A DNA stretch of 64,000 nucleotides from JBCBDX01 sp039815825 (GCA_039815825.1 JBCBYO010000015.1:1-64000), one strand, 5' to 3'; shown: positions 26,446 to 35,971, counted from the first letter of the stretch. Notes: generated from the letters alone by a model not told the origin. Program-made: numbers and translations.

Positions 26446-27209
26446 CTCTTCACCTTGTAGCCTGTCTTAAAAATCCACCAAACGATGGCGACACACGCTG
26501 CGGTAAAGGCGAGGATGAAGGTGACCGATACCATGGGGCTGACATCAGAGATTTCATAAAAGCTCCAACGAAAACCGCTTACCAAATAAAGCACCGGGTT
26601 AAGCAGCGTCACATTTTGCCAAAAGGGTGGCAGCATATCGATCGAATAAAATGACCCACCCAGAAAAACGAGCGGGGTGATCACCAAAAGCGGCACAATT
26701 TGAAGCTGATCAAAGCCCTCGGCCCAAATCCCAATGATGAACCCAAGCAAAGAAAATGTGGTCGCTGTGAGGACCAAAAAGAAGAGCATCCAAAATGGGT
26801 GAGCAACCCGCAGCTCAACGAACAGCGCGGCCGTTAGAAGAATGATGGTGCCAAGAATGAGAGATTTGGTCGCTGCCGCCCCGACATAGCCAATGACAAT
26901 CTCAATGGCAGAAACCGGCGCCGACAAAAGCTCATAAATCGTTCCGGTAAACTTGGGAAAATAAATGCCGAATGCGGCATTGGAGACCGACTGCGTCAGC
27001 AATGAAAGCATGACCAAACCCGGCACCAAAAATGCGCCGTAGCTCACGCCGTCAATCTCTTCCATGCGGCTGCCGATCGCAGCGCCAAAGACAATGAAAT
27101 AAAGCGATGTAGAAAGCACAGGCGAGACCACCGATTGGCCGAGGGTCCGGCGCATTCGGTTCATTTCAAACTTGTAGATCGCGAAAACGGCGAGCCAATT
27201 GAAATTCAT
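26442..27209 (-). CDS. ABC-2 type transporter permease
   Basis: This 255-residue membrane protein has about six helices and the ABC-2 signature region, seen as PLVFLGGSFYSIDMLPPFWQNVTLLNPVLY near residue 185. It starts inside the stop of the ATPase gene (four-base overlap), so the two genes form one exporter. Such pairs move drugs, polysaccharides or lipids outward, and the substrate is not evident from sequence. Confidence 0.93.
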   Translation of the reverse strand: MNFNWLAVFAIYKFEMNRMRRTLGQSVVSPVLSTSLYFIVFGAAIGSRMEEIDGVSYGAFLVPGLVMLSLLTQSVSNAAFGIYFPKFTGTIYELLSAPVSAIEIVIGYVGAAATKSLILGTIILLTAALFVELRVAHPFWMLFFLVLTATTFSLLGFIIGIWAEGFDQLQIVPLLVITPLVFLGGSFYSIDMLPPFWQNVTLLNPVLYLVSGFRWSFYEISDVSPMVSVTFILAFTAACVAIVWWIFKTGYKVKS

Positions 27210-28141
27210 GCCGCTTCTCCTTTGGTTTTGACCAGATCCACGAAAATATCCTCCAGCGAGCTCTGGCTGGTGGAGATATCGGCAAAGCGAATGCCTTCGT
27301 CCGCCAGCCCGGTCAAAAGACGCGTGATACCTTTGTGTTCGGCATTGGCGTCGTACTGGTAGGTTAAAAGCGAGCCGTCGGCTGACAATTGAGCATCAAA
27401 GGTTGAAAGCTTTTTGGGAAGCGCCTGGATCGGCTCGGCTAACTCCAATGTCAGCGTCTTTTTGCCCAACGTTTTCATCAATGTTGTCTTGTCTTCAACA
27501 ACGATGATTTCGCCTTGACGGATCACGGCAATACGGTCCGCAATTTCTTCAGCCTCTTCGATATAGTGCGTGGTCAAAATGATGGTCACACCATCGTCCC
27601 GCAGTTGGCGGACCACATTCCACATGTCCTTGCGCAACTCTACGTCGACCCCGGCGGTCGGTTCATCCAAGAACAGGATGCGTGGCTCATGGCTCAGTGC
27701 CTTTGCGATGAGCACCCGCCGTTTCATGCCGCCGGAGAGCTGCATGATTTTGTTGTCTTTTTTGTCCCAAAGCGACAAGTCTTTGAGGATTTTTTCGATG
27801 TGCGCGTCGTTGCGCGGCAAACCAAAAAGCCCGCGTGAAAACGAAACCGTTGCCCAAACAGTTTCAAACGCATCGGTCGTCAGCTCTTGGGGAACAAGTC
27901 CGATCAGTTTGCGGGTTTTGCGAAACTCATCGATGATATCATGGCCAGCCACGGTCACCGAGCCGCCCGTTGGATTTACGATCCCGCAAATGGCAGAGAT
28001 CAACGTTGTCTTGCCCGCGCCGTTGGGGCCCAGCAGCGCAATAATCTCACCGTCTTCAATATCGAGATCGACACCCTTCAGGGCTTGAAAACCATTGTCA
28101 TATTCTTTTTGTAGGTTTTTCACCGAGATGAGCGTGCTCAT
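27206..28141 (-). CDS. ABC transporter ATP-binding protein
   Basis: The 311-residue ATPase has Walker A GPNGAGKTT near residue 38, the Q-loop, the signature LSGGMKRR near 135, Walker B ILFLDEPTAGVD near 155 and the switch His in TTHY. The C-terminal 90 residues are the extension usual in DrrA/NodI-like exporters of the ABC-2 class. It is the first gene of the pair with the permease and is divergent from the HTH regulator gene. Confidence 0.95.
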   Translation of the reverse strand: MSTLISVKNLQKEYDNGFQALKGVDLDIEDGEIIALLGPNGAGKTTLISAICGIVNPTGGSVTVAGHDIIDEFRKTRKLIGLVPQELTTDAFETVWATVSFSRGLFGLPRNDAHIEKILKDLSLWDKKDNKIMQLSGGMKRRVLIAKALSHEPRILFLDEPTAGVDVELRKDMWNVVRQLRDDGVTIILTTHYIEEAEEIADRIAVIRQGEIIVVEDKTTLMKTLGKKTLTLELAEPIQALPKKLSTFDAQLSADGSLLTYQYDANAEHKGITRLLTGLADEGIRFADISTSQSSLEDIFVDLVKTKGEAA

Positions 28142-28304
28142 AATTTGGCATCCTGCCTTTATTGTATCGAATGCCTAGGTAATCGCACCTGCGTGAAATG
28201 CAAAGCCGAACGTTTAAAGCTGCTGACAACCGTCATGGGCATGTCGCATCGGCAGCATCATTTACCCCCGATGATGTGTGAGACTTTATTCAAAGGAGAC
28301 CGTC

Positions 28305-28682
28305 ATGTTTGAAGACCAGACACAAAGCCTGACACCGGAAGAATCCATTTATATTGGCGACACCATGGGCGGTCGAATTGTGGCGGCCCGCGAGGCAATG
28401 GGCCACACAACGGCTCAGTTAGCGCGGCGTTTAGGCATCAAGTCTGCTACCCTACAAAACTGGGAAAACGATCGAGCCGAACCACGATCCAACAAGCTCT
28501 TTATGTTGGCCGGTATGCTGAACGTGTCACCGACTTGGATATTGACCGGGCGCGGCGAAAGCCCAACGCCGATTGAAGGTGATCCTGACATTGCGGCGCT
28601 CCGTCACGAGCTGCTGGATATGCGTTCGCGGTGTAAACGATTGCTCGACCAAATCGATCGAACGGTAAAAACCCTTTCATAG
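28305..28682 (+). CDS. XRE-family helix-turn-helix regulator
   Basis: The ATG at 28305 is well supported by AAAGGAGA seven bases upstream (125 residues). An HTH_XRE domain occupies about residues 20-78: GGRIVAAREAMGHTTAQLARRLGI, then ATLQNWENDRAEP and the WILTGRGE end. A charged C-terminal helix (RHELLDMRSRCKRLLDQI) may dimerise. It is probably a transcription factor; its target genes are unknown. The 163-base divergent gap shared with the ABC exporter makes that operon one candidate. Confidence 0.92.
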   Translation: MFEDQTQSLTPEESIYIGDTMGGRIVAAREAMGHTTAQLARRLGIKSATLQNWENDRAEPRSNKLFMLAGMLNVSPTWILTGRGESPTPIEGDPDIAALRHELLDMRSRCKRLLDQIDRTVKTLS

Positions 28683-28729
28683 CGACGCGACGCATTTCGT
28701 GACGGCATGGACCATGTTAAGCGGCAGGC

Positions 28730-29785
28730 ATGAACCGCGTTTTCTTTTTCATTGTTTTCGCTGTTGCACTGTTGCCACTGCAGGGCTGTATCGGTCTTGG
28801 CTATTATGCTGAAACTGCCAATGGCCATCTTGAATTGCTGGCAGCGCGCGAGCCGGTCGATGAAATCCGGGCCGACGCTTCAGCACCTGCGCCGCTTCGG
28901 TCCCAGATGGGAACTGCAGCTGAAATGCGGCAATTCGCAGTCGAAGTGCTCAAGCTGCCTGACAATGCAAGCTACCAATCCTACGTGGATGTGGGGCGCG
29001 AATATGTGAGCGTCGCCGTTTTTGCGGCGCCCGAGTTTTCCCTACAGCCGGCCGCCTGGTGCTTTCCCATTTTTGGATGTGTGCCTTACCGCGCGTTTTT
29101 CTGGGAAGACAATGCCCGTAAAACGGCTGAGCAACTTAGCGAGCAAGGGTTCGATGTCTATGTGACGGGCGTTACCGCCTATTCAACACTCGGCTGGACC
29201 GCTGACCCGATTCTGAACACGATGCTGAATTATGGCGATGCACATCTGGCCGCGGTGATGTTTCATGAATTGGCGCACCAACAGGTCTATGTGCGCAATG
29301 ACGCCGCTTTCAATGAAGCGTTCGCCGTGACCGTTGAGATTGAGGGCGTAAAGAAATGGTTCCGCGCAAAAGGCGATACCAAAGCGCTCGCAGAATATGA
29401 GCTTAGTCGTCAGCGCCAACGCGATTTCTTGGACTTGCTTGATGAAACCCGTGCGTCGCTTTCTGAAGTCTACGCAAGCGGGACATCCGACGCATCCAAA
29501 CGCGAAGGCAAAGCCCGGGCGATTGAAAAAATGAGAGCGCGCTACCGCCAGATGCGGAACCACCAATGGCATGGGTTTGATGGCTATGATGGATGGTTTG
29601 CCCGCCCGCTCAACAATGCGCAGCTGGCAGCAAGCGGCATCTACAATGATCTGGTGCCGGATTTTCAAAACCTGTTTCGAAGCTGTGGCGAGGACTTTTC
29701 AAGGTTTTATGCGGCCGCCGAAAAGCTGACCAAACGCCCGCTGGATGAACGCCGTCTGGCGCTCAAACAAGCCAACTGCGCTTAA
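28730..29785 (+). CDS. Predicted zinc aminopeptidase lipoprotein (COG4324-like)
   Basis: The 351-residue product has a signal peptide with lipobox LPLQGC (Cys20). The zinc-peptidase motif HELAH (residues 179-183) is followed by NEAFAVTVEIEG, which supplies the third ligand glutamate. This matches the conserved predicted aminopeptidase family of proteobacteria, whose in vivo substrate has not been defined as far as I know. Its stop overlaps the sirtuin gene by four bases in convergent orientation. Confidence 0.88.
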   Translation: MNRVFFFIVFAVALLPLQGCIGLGYYAETANGHLELLAAREPVDEIRADASAPAPLRSQMGTAAEMRQFAVEVLKLPDNASYQSYVDVGREYVSVAVFAAPEFSLQPAAWCFPIFGCVPYRAFFWEDNARKTAEQLSEQGFDVYVTGVTAYSTLGWTADPILNTMLNYGDAHLAAVMFHELAHQQVYVRNDAAFNEAFAVTVEIEGVKKWFRAKGDTKALAEYELSRQRQRDFLDLLDETRASLSEVYASGTSDASKREGKARAIEKMRARYRQMRNHQWHGFDGYDGWFARPLNNAQLAASGIYNDLVPDFQNLFRSCGEDFSRFYAAAEKLTKRPLDERRLALKQANCA

Positions 29786-30492
29786 CCGGCCAGTATCTCA
29801 TCCACCCAAGCGGGAACGATATCGCCCGCCTTGCCCCGTACCGAGCGATCAAAGTCTGACGTGCCGGGCGTCGCTTCCAGATTGAGTTCCAGGGTCTTTG
29901 CCCCAGATCGTGCGGCTTGCTGCACAAATTGCGCGGCGGGATAGACATTGCCGCTTGTGCCTATCGACACAAAAAGTTCGCAGGCCGCCAGCGCATCCCA
30001 TATGCGTTCCATCTGATACGGATATTCGCCGAACCAAACGACATCGGGCCGCATACCACCGGCGCGCGAACAGGCCGGGCAGGGGACATCGACATCAAGA
30101 TCATCAAGCCAATCGTGCCGCGCCCCGCAATAGGAACAAAGCGCCCGCGCCAACTCGCCATGCATATGGATTAGGTTCTTGCTACCCGCGCGCTCATGCA
30201 AATTGTCAACATTTTGCGTGACGATTAGAACCTCACCGGCATATTCCCGCTCCAGCCTCGCCAACGCCAAATGAGCAGCGTTCGGTTCAACAGTTGGTAG
30301 CCCCGCTCGGCGCAGATTGTAAAAGTCGTGAACCTTGTCCGGGTTGCGCGCAAAGGCCTCCGGCGTCGCCACTTCCTCAATGGGATGGTTCTCCCAAAGC
30401 CCACCCTCGTCGCGAAAAGTATCGATCCCGGATTCAGCGGAAATGCCCGCGCCTGTGAGGATTAAGATGGTGGGTTTCGGCGAGGTATTCAT
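29782..30492 (-). CDS. cobB: NAD-dependent protein deacylase (sirtuin)
   Basis: The 236-residue enzyme removes acyl groups from lysines with NAD as co-substrate. The NAD-binding GAGISAESGIDTFRD (from residue 14), TQNVDNLHERAG, the catalytic His in IHMHGE, and a zinc site with CSYC and CPAC are all present. It resembles class III bacterial CobB, which can remove succinyl as well as acetyl groups. It lies 9 bases after the MOSC gene in a leftward run. Confidence 0.95.
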   Translation of the reverse strand: MNTSPKPTILILTGAGISAESGIDTFRDEGGLWENHPIEEVATPEAFARNPDKVHDFYNLRRAGLPTVEPNAAHLALARLEREYAGEVLIVTQNVDNLHERAGSKNLIHMHGELARALCSYCGARHDWLDDLDVDVPCPACSRAGGMRPDVVWFGEYPYQMERIWDALAACELFVSIGTSGNVYPAAQFVQQAARSGAKTLELNLEATPGTSDFDRSVRGKAGDIVPAWVDEILAG

Positions 30493-30501
30493 TGAGTTGC
30501 G

Positions 30502-31050
30502 CTAATTGTTGACCACCTCAATAACACCACCATTTTCCATCACGCCATCTTCGACCACTGAACACAGCACGCCGCGTAGGCGTAAATCTTCGTTCTCGCG
30601 CACCCAGTTGAGCGCGTCCTCGCCATAACGGGCCTTCCATTTGGTGCAGGCATTGTTCCAAACGTCCGAGACTTCCAGAACGGCAGTGCCCGCGCGCAAG
30701 AGCGTGCCAGTTGGCATCTTTTCAAGGCTCATATTCATGTCGGCAGCGAATGTATCGCCCGGATGCGTGCCACCGCTCTCATGTTCGCGCCAGACCAGAT
30801 CGAGCACGCGGCGGGGAATGATGCACACCTGAATGCGCGGGTCGGGCGAGCCGTCTTCCAGCTTCATCCAGGGATGCTTGGTCCAGCGGCAGTTTTCAAC
30901 ACCGCCCGCCCGCGTGACTGTCAGTTTGTTTGCGAAATTGCGGGCACCGAAATTCGGTCGGTTGCATAGAAACTCGATGCGCGCGCGATCAGAAGGTGCC
31001 GCAAGCACGTGGTCTAATGTTGCATCAAGTGTCGCACGATCAGGCCGCAT
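30502..31050 (-). CDS. MOSC domain protein
   Basis: The 182-residue protein has the beta-rich MOSC fold with the late conserved cysteine segment VWNNACTKWKARYG. This is followed by LRLRGVLCSVVEDG. MOSC domains occur in molybdenum cofactor sulfurase C termini and in YiiM-type reductases. This stand-alone member could carry sulfur or bind molybdenum cofactor, but no substrate is known. It begins four bases after the tldD stop. Confidence 0.8.
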   Translation of the reverse strand: MRPDRATLDATLDHVLAAPSDRARIEFLCNRPNFGARNFANKLTVTRAGGVENCRWTKHPWMKLEDGSPDPRIQVCIIPRRVLDLVWREHESGGTHPGDTFAADMNMSLEKMPTGTLLRAGTAVLEVSDVWNNACTKWKARYGEDALNWVRENEDLRLRGVLCSVVEDGVMENGGVIEVVNN

Positions 31051-31054
31051 CGGA

Positions 31055-32485
31055 CTATCCTTCGGTCCCGCCGACGGTCACCGCATCCATGCGCAAATGC
31101 GGCTGGCCGACCCCGACCGGCACCCACTGGCCGCCTTTGCCGCAATTGCCAACGCCGGTATCGAGCTTTTGATCGTTACCAACCATGGAAACGCGGCGCA
31201 TCGCTTCCGGTCCGTTGCCGATCAGCATTGCACCTTTAATCGGGTATGTGATTTTGCCGTTCTCCAGCCGGTAAGCCTCGGTGCATTCAAAGACGAACTT
31301 GCCGGATGTGATATCCACCTGACCACCGCCAAAGGAAACGGCGTAGATCCCGTCATTCACGCTTTCGATGATTTCATCCGGCGTGTGCTGACCGGAAAGC
31401 ATGTAAGTGTTGGTCATGCGCGGCATGGGCACATGCGCGTAGGATTGGCGGCGCCCATTGCCGGTTGGGTTTACGCCCATCAGGCGCGCGTTCTGACGGT
31501 CCTGCATGTAGCCGACAAGTTTGCCATCTTCGATCAGAACATTGTGACCCGATGGCGTGCCTTCATCATCAATGGTCAGCGAACCGCGGCGCGCGTCGAT
31601 TGTGCCATCGTCAACAACGGTGACGCCTTTGGCGGCAACCTGTTCGCCCATCAATCCGGCGAAAGCAGATTGGCCTTTGCGGTTAAAGTCGCCTTCTAGC
31701 CCGTGACCGACTGCTTCATGCAGCATGACGCCTGGCCATCCTGCACCGAGCACAACATCAAAGGTGCCAGCGGGTGCCGGTTTGGCGTCCAGATTCACAA
31801 GCGCTTGGCGTAAGGCCTCATCGGCGGCGAACTGCCATTTGTCGGTGGCGATGAAGTCGCCAAACATCTGCCGCCCGCCCATGCCATGCGATCCGCTTTC
31901 CTGCCGGTCGCCGTCGCCGACAATGACCGAGACGTTCACGCGAACCATCGGTCTTATGTCCTTTGCGAGAAAGCCGTCGGCGCGTAAAATTTCCACCACC
32001 TGCCAAGATGCAGCCAGTGATGCCGATACCTGACGGACGCGCGGATCCTTGCCGCGCAGGTAGGCATCAATCATCTCCAGCAGTTTGACCTTGCTTTCAA
32101 AAGTCGGCTCACCAATTGGATTTCCTTCACCATAAAGATGCTTGTTGGTGCGCTGCGGTGCGTCGGCATATGTGCCGGAGTGGCCGCTTGACACAGCTTT
32201 GGTGGCATCTGCTGCGCGAAGGAGCGCGTCTTTTGAGAAGTTGTCGGATTGGGCATAGCCGACCGCTTCGCCAGCCACAACGCGCAATCCATAACCCGAG
32301 CGTGTGTTGAAACTGCCGGTCTTCAGGCGACCATTGTCCCAGCCGAGCGCTTCTGTTTCTGCATACTCCAGAAATAGCTCGCCATCATCGGCACTGCCGA
32401 GTGTTTCAGAAACAATGTCTTTGACCTGATCCGTTGAAATGTCGAAACGGCTGAGAAGGTCAGGGGCTTGGTTCGTATCGGCCAT
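31055..32485 (-). CDS. tldD: Metalloprotease TldD
   Basis: The 476-residue protein has the TldD zinc motif H-E-x3-H (residues 256-261, in MLHEAVGHGLEGD). The conserved GYAQSDNFSKDALLRAA segment is near residue 77. TldD works with TldE (PmbA) as a heterodimeric protease that trims unfolded or leader peptides; the TldE gene is not in this window. It lies upstream of the MOSC gene and downstream of the IalB-family gene, an order common in Rhizobiales. Confidence 0.97.
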   Translation of the reverse strand: MADTNQAPDLLSRFDISTDQVKDIVSETLGSADDGELFLEYAETEALGWDNGRLKTGSFNTRSGYGLRVVAGEAVGYAQSDNFSKDALLRAADATKAVSSGHSGTYADAPQRTNKHLYGEGNPIGEPTFESKVKLLEMIDAYLRGKDPRVRQVSASLAASWQVVEILRADGFLAKDIRPMVRVNVSVIVGDGDRQESGSHGMGGRQMFGDFIATDKWQFAADEALRQALVNLDAKPAPAGTFDVVLGAGWPGVMLHEAVGHGLEGDFNRKGQSAFAGLMGEQVAAKGVTVVDDGTIDARRGSLTIDDEGTPSGHNVLIEDGKLVGYMQDRQNARLMGVNPTGNGRRQSYAHVPMPRMTNTYMLSGQHTPDEIIESVNDGIYAVSFGGGQVDITSGKFVFECTEAYRLENGKITYPIKGAMLIGNGPEAMRRVSMVGNDQKLDTGVGNCGKGGQWVPVGVGQPHLRMDAVTVGGTEG

Positions 32486-32548
32486 CGATGTTCGCTCCGC
32501 ATGCTTTGTTGCGTAAGTAGCTAAGGCGGAGATGGCGAGGCTGCAAGG

Positions 32549-33049
32549 TCACGGTAACGCGGTATAGCCCGCTGTGAAGCCGCTTAAGTCCACGGGAATA
32601 CCGATCCCTTCTTCAGGTGTTTGGAACACGATGAAGGTTGCGTTGGTGCCGCCCTGGAATTGCTGAAGCAGATTGTCCTCCAAGATGACTTCCGCGTAAC
32701 AACCATCATTGAAGCACCGTACAAAATAAGCGCGCCCGATATCGCTTCCATCAATGTTCAGGCCAAGCCCGTTCGGCAGCAACACGCCCAAGGGTGCCAA
32801 AACGCGCAGAATACGCGCCTTTTGATCAGCCGTTTTCAAGACAACAACAGAAAGTCCGAGTTCTGGTCTGTCATCGGCGATGACGTTCTGCATTAAGACA
32901 CATTGTTCGGATGAAGCGCCCGGCGGGGTATCACAAATTATGTTCCATGCGCCGTGTGACTCACGCACTGTCCCCGACTGGGCCAAGACAAAACTGGTGT
33001 TCAGCATGACCATGGCCACTGCCAGAGCAAAAACGTTTCGAATGTTCAT
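32549..33049 (-). CDS. Invasion associated locus B (IalB) family protein
   Basis: The 166-residue exported protein has a signal peptide ending FVLAQ. It has an all-beta IalB domain with GAWNIICDTPPGASSEQC near residue 33 and IGRAYFVRCFNDGCYAEV near 104, in which paired cysteines should form disulfides. IalB was named for a Bartonella invasion gene; homologues in free-living relatives have no known role. It is divergent from ctaC across a 329-base gap. Confidence 0.88.
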   Translation of the reverse strand: MNIRNVFALAVAMVMLNTSFVLAQSGTVRESHGAWNIICDTPPGASSEQCVLMQNVIADDRPELGLSVVVLKTADQKARILRVLAPLGVLLPNGLGLNIDGSDIGRAYFVRCFNDGCYAEVILEDNLLQQFQGGTNATFIVFQTPEEGIGIPVDLSGFTAGYTALP

Positions 33050-33117
33050 CAGATGGATACCAACCCGGAGCCCAGAATTAACGAATCAACGATTTCACAG
33101 TAACCGCATAAACAGGT

Positions 33118-33332
33118 GTTGGAAAACGTTACCTCGATGTTGACGCTCAACACGGCGAAAAAATGACAAGGTCTTTTCCCTTTTCCAACGGTTTAGCGCC
33201 CGATCATGCGGCATCTTGGCGCTTTACTGGCTACGGAGCGCTCAAAGCGCCCTTATGCCGCATTATCAGCCAACGGTCTTAGTTGCGGCGGTGAACAATA
33301 TGTGGTTTTGACCATTATAGCAAAAATGGTCA
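33118..33332. repeat. Nested inverted and direct repeats in the gap before ctaC
   Basis: The 329 bases between the IalB gene and ctaC hold no plausible gene but strong structure. GTTGGAAAA (33118-33126) pairs with TTTTCCAAC (33181-33189) and encloses TGTTGA-CGC-TCAACA (33138-33152). A 66-base hairpin at 33202-33267 has stems of 3, 9 and 8 bp: GAT/ATC, ATGCGGCAT/ATGCCGCAT and GGCGCTTT/AAAGCGCC. These are broken only by a single mismatch and a symmetric three-base bulge. CCAACGGT occurs directly at 33185-33192 and 33270-33277, flanking this hairpin. TGACCATT/AATGGTCA forms another dyad at 33309-33332. It may be a leader RNA, a small RNA gene, or a REP/MITE-like insertion. Confidence 0.7.
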
Positions 33333-33378
33333 CGAGCGCATTTAATCGGCGCCAGAAATTTAAGTCGGGAGATTTCAA

Positions 33379-34263
33379 GTGGTCCAACTCTTCACACGTG
33401 CTGTCGGCACTTGCCTCGCTATGGCAGCCATGGCGGGAACTGCATATGCGGCACAGCCACAGCCATGGCAGCTTGGTTTCCAAGATGCCGCTACCAACAT
33501 GATGGCGCAGATAAATTGGTTTGAGGACTACACTCTTTGGCTTCTCACCCCAATCGTGATCCTGGTTATGGGTCTGCTGGCGTATGTCATTGTCCGCTTC
33601 AATGCACGTGCCAACCCGGTACCTTCCAAGACAAGCCACAACACAACGATCGAAATCGTTTGGACCGTGGGGCCGGTGCTGGTGCTGCTCGCCTTTGCGA
33701 TCCCTTCTTTCCAGCTCTTGAATGCGCAGTACAAGCCGGAAACGGAGCCGACCATTACGATCAAGGCCATCGGTTACCAGTGGGCGTGGGCTTACGAGTA
33801 CCAGGATGATGAAGGCGGCGAAGATGTCGTTTTTGACTCCATCATTTTGCGCGAAGAAGATCGCGCCACGTTCAACAAAACAGACGTCGCGGCTTACCCA
33901 CGTTTGTTGGCCGTCGATAACGAAATCGTCGTGCCTGTCGACACAACAGTCCGCCTGCTTGTCACAGCATCAGACGTTTTGCATGCCTGGGCGATGCCAG
34001 CCTTTGGCGTTAAGATGGATGCCGTGCCAGGACGCCTGAACGAAACATGGTTCCATGCGCGCAACGAAGGCATTTTCTACGGCCAGTGTTCTGAGATTTG
34101 TGGCAAGGACCACGCGTTCATGCCGATCGCAGTTCGTGTTGTCAGCCAGGAAGACTATGACAGCTGGTTGGTTGCTGCACGTGATGATGTAAGCACCGCA
34201 AACCAAACATTGATGGCAACTTTGGAAGCGCGTCGCACATTGGCGCAAGCCGAAGCCGAATAG
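33379..34263 (+). CDS. ctaC: Cytochrome c oxidase subunit II
   Basis: Starts at GTG with GGGAG eight bases upstream (294 residues). A signal peptide ends near AYAAQ. Two membrane helices (about 52-75 and 93-115) are followed by the periplasmic CuA domain. CuA ligands are visible: His202, Cys237, Cys241, His245 and Met248, in QCSEICGKDHAFM. Trp-rich IGYQWAWAYEY is the electron entry region. It receives electrons from cytochrome c and passes them to subunit I. It is the first gene of the aa3-type oxidase operon; the structured gap upstream may regulate it. Confidence 0.98.
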   Translation: MVQLFTRAVGTCLAMAAMAGTAYAAQPQPWQLGFQDAATNMMAQINWFEDYTLWLLTPIVILVMGLLAYVIVRFNARANPVPSKTSHNTTIEIVWTVGPVLVLLAFAIPSFQLLNAQYKPETEPTITIKAIGYQWAWAYEYQDDEGGEDVVFDSIILREEDRATFNKTDVAAYPRLLAVDNEIVVPVDTTVRLLVTASDVLHAWAMPAFGVKMDAVPGRLNETWFHARNEGIFYGQCSEICGKDHAFMPIAVRVVSQEDYDSWLVAARDDVSTANQTLMATLEARRTLAQAEAE

Positions 34264-34290
34264 ACCGCCGGGAAAGATCGGAGAATACGA

Positions 34291-35946
34291 ATGGCTGATA
34301 TCGCCGCACATGATGCTCATCACGATGCCCATAAGGTTGGGTTCGTGAACCGGTGGTTGTTTTCAACGAACCACAAAGACATTGGAACGCTGTACCTTAT
34401 CTTTGCGATTTTCGCGGGGGTTTTCGGCGGCTTTCTGTCTGTAATGATGCGCTGGGAGCTGGCAGAGCCCGGCATCCAGATTTTCCACGGTTTGGCAGAA
34501 ATCGTTTATGGTGTTGAGGGCGAAGCAGCCATCGATGCCGGCAAACAAATGTATAACGTCTTCACGACGGCGCATGGTCTGATCATGATCTTCTTCATGG
34601 TCATGCCTGCGCTGATCGGCGGTTTTGCCAACTGGATGATCCCGATCATGATTGGCGCGCCTGATATGGCGTTTCCACGTCTGAACAACATCTCTTTCTG
34701 GCTGTTGCCACCTGCCTTCATCTTGCTGGCGATATCCATGTTCATGCCCTCTGCACCCGGTGCAGTTGGTGTCGGCGGTGGTTGGACGATCTATCCGCCA
34801 CTATCGACCACGGGCCAGCCTGGACCTGCGATGGACTTTGCGATCCTGTCGCTACACATCGCCGGTGCGTCGTCCATCCTCGGTGCGATCAACTTCATTA
34901 CGACCATTTTCAACATGCGTGCGCCGGGCATGACCCTGCACAAGATGCCGCTGTTTGCCTGGTCAGTTCTTGTCACAGCGTTCCTGCTGCTACTGTCATT
35001 GCCTGTATTCGCCGGCGCGATCACCATGCTTCTGACAGACCGTAACTTCGGCACAACTTTCTTCACACCTGAAGGCGGTGGTGACCCAATCCTGTTCCAG
35101 CACTTGTTCTGGTTCTTTGCGCACCCTGAAGTTTACATTTTGATCCTGCCCGCTTTCGGCGTCATTTCGCACATCGTTTCCACCTTCTCGCGCAAGCCGG
35201 TGTTTGGTTACCTGGGCATGGCTTACGCGATGGTGGCGATCGGCGTGGTCGGCTTCATCGTTTGGGCGCACCACATGTACACAGCTGGTCTGTCACTACA
35301 GACACAACAATATTTTGTGTTCGCGACCATGGTTATCGCGGTCCCGACGGGCGTGAAGATCTTTTCGTGGATCGCGACCATGTGGGGCGGCTCCATCGTC
35401 ATGCGCACACCGATGCTGTGGGCGATTGGCTTTATCTTCCTGTTCACGGTAGGTGGCGTCACAGGTGTTCAGCTCGCAAACGCTGGCCTCGACCGCTCGC
35501 TGCACGACACTTACTATGTGGTTGCGCACTTCCACTATGTTCTGTCGCTAGGCGCCGTCTTCGCCATCTTTGCGGCCTGGTACTACTGGTTCCCGAAAAT
35601 GTTCGGCTACATGTATAATTCTGCGATCGCGCGCCTGCACTTCTGGGTGACATTCGTTGGCGTGAACCTGATCTTCTTCCCGCAGCACTTCTTGGGTCTG
35701 GCCGCCATGCCGCGTCGTTACATCGACTATCCGGATGCCTATGCGGGTTGGAACCTGGTGTCCTCTTATGGATCATACCTGTCCGCCATCGGCGTCTTGA
35801 TCTTCCTATACGGTGTGTTTGAAGCGTTTGCCCGCAAGCGCGTTGCTGGAAACAACCCTTGGGGCGAAGGTGCGACGACGCTGGAATGGCAATTGTCATC
35901 GCCACCACCTGTTCACCAGTGGGAACAGCTGCCGCGCATCAAGTAA
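34291..35946 (+). CDS. ctaD: Cytochrome c oxidase subunit I
   Basis: The 551-residue, 12-helix catalytic subunit holds heme a and the heme a3-CuB centre. Motifs are complete: WFFAHPEVYILILPAFG (CuB His and cross-linked Tyr), VWAHHMYTAG (two more CuB His), and HDTYYVVAHFHYVLSLG (heme a3 and heme a His). It is a proton-pumping A-type terminal oxidase. GGAGAA lies five bases before the ATG. It is followed by an intercistronic hairpin before ctaB. Confidence 0.99.
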   Translation: MADIAAHDAHHDAHKVGFVNRWLFSTNHKDIGTLYLIFAIFAGVFGGFLSVMMRWELAEPGIQIFHGLAEIVYGVEGEAAIDAGKQMYNVFTTAHGLIMIFFMVMPALIGGFANWMIPIMIGAPDMAFPRLNNISFWLLPPAFILLAISMFMPSAPGAVGVGGGWTIYPPLSTTGQPGPAMDFAILSLHIAGASSILGAINFITTIFNMRAPGMTLHKMPLFAWSVLVTAFLLLLSLPVFAGAITMLLTDRNFGTTFFTPEGGGDPILFQHLFWFFAHPEVYILILPAFGVISHIVSTFSRKPVFGYLGMAYAMVAIGVVGFIVWAHHMYTAGLSLQTQQYFVFATMVIAVPTGVKIFSWIATMWGGSIVMRTPMLWAIGFIFLFTVGGVTGVQLANAGLDRSLHDTYYVVAHFHYVLSLGAVFAIFAAWYYWFPKMFGYMYNSAIARLHFWVTFVGVNLIFFPQHFLGLAAMPRRYIDYPDAYAGWNLVSSYGSYLSAIGVLIFLYGVFEAFARKRVAGNNPWGEGATTLEWQLSSPPPVHQWEQLPRIK

Positions 35947-35971
35947 GCGGCGACGTAGAAACGACGATACA

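Noticed and set aside
31055..31699. Plus-strand 288-residue frame across tldD and the MOSC gene
   Set aside because: It lies opposite two well-conserved genes and has no recognisable domain; a shadow caused by codon bias.
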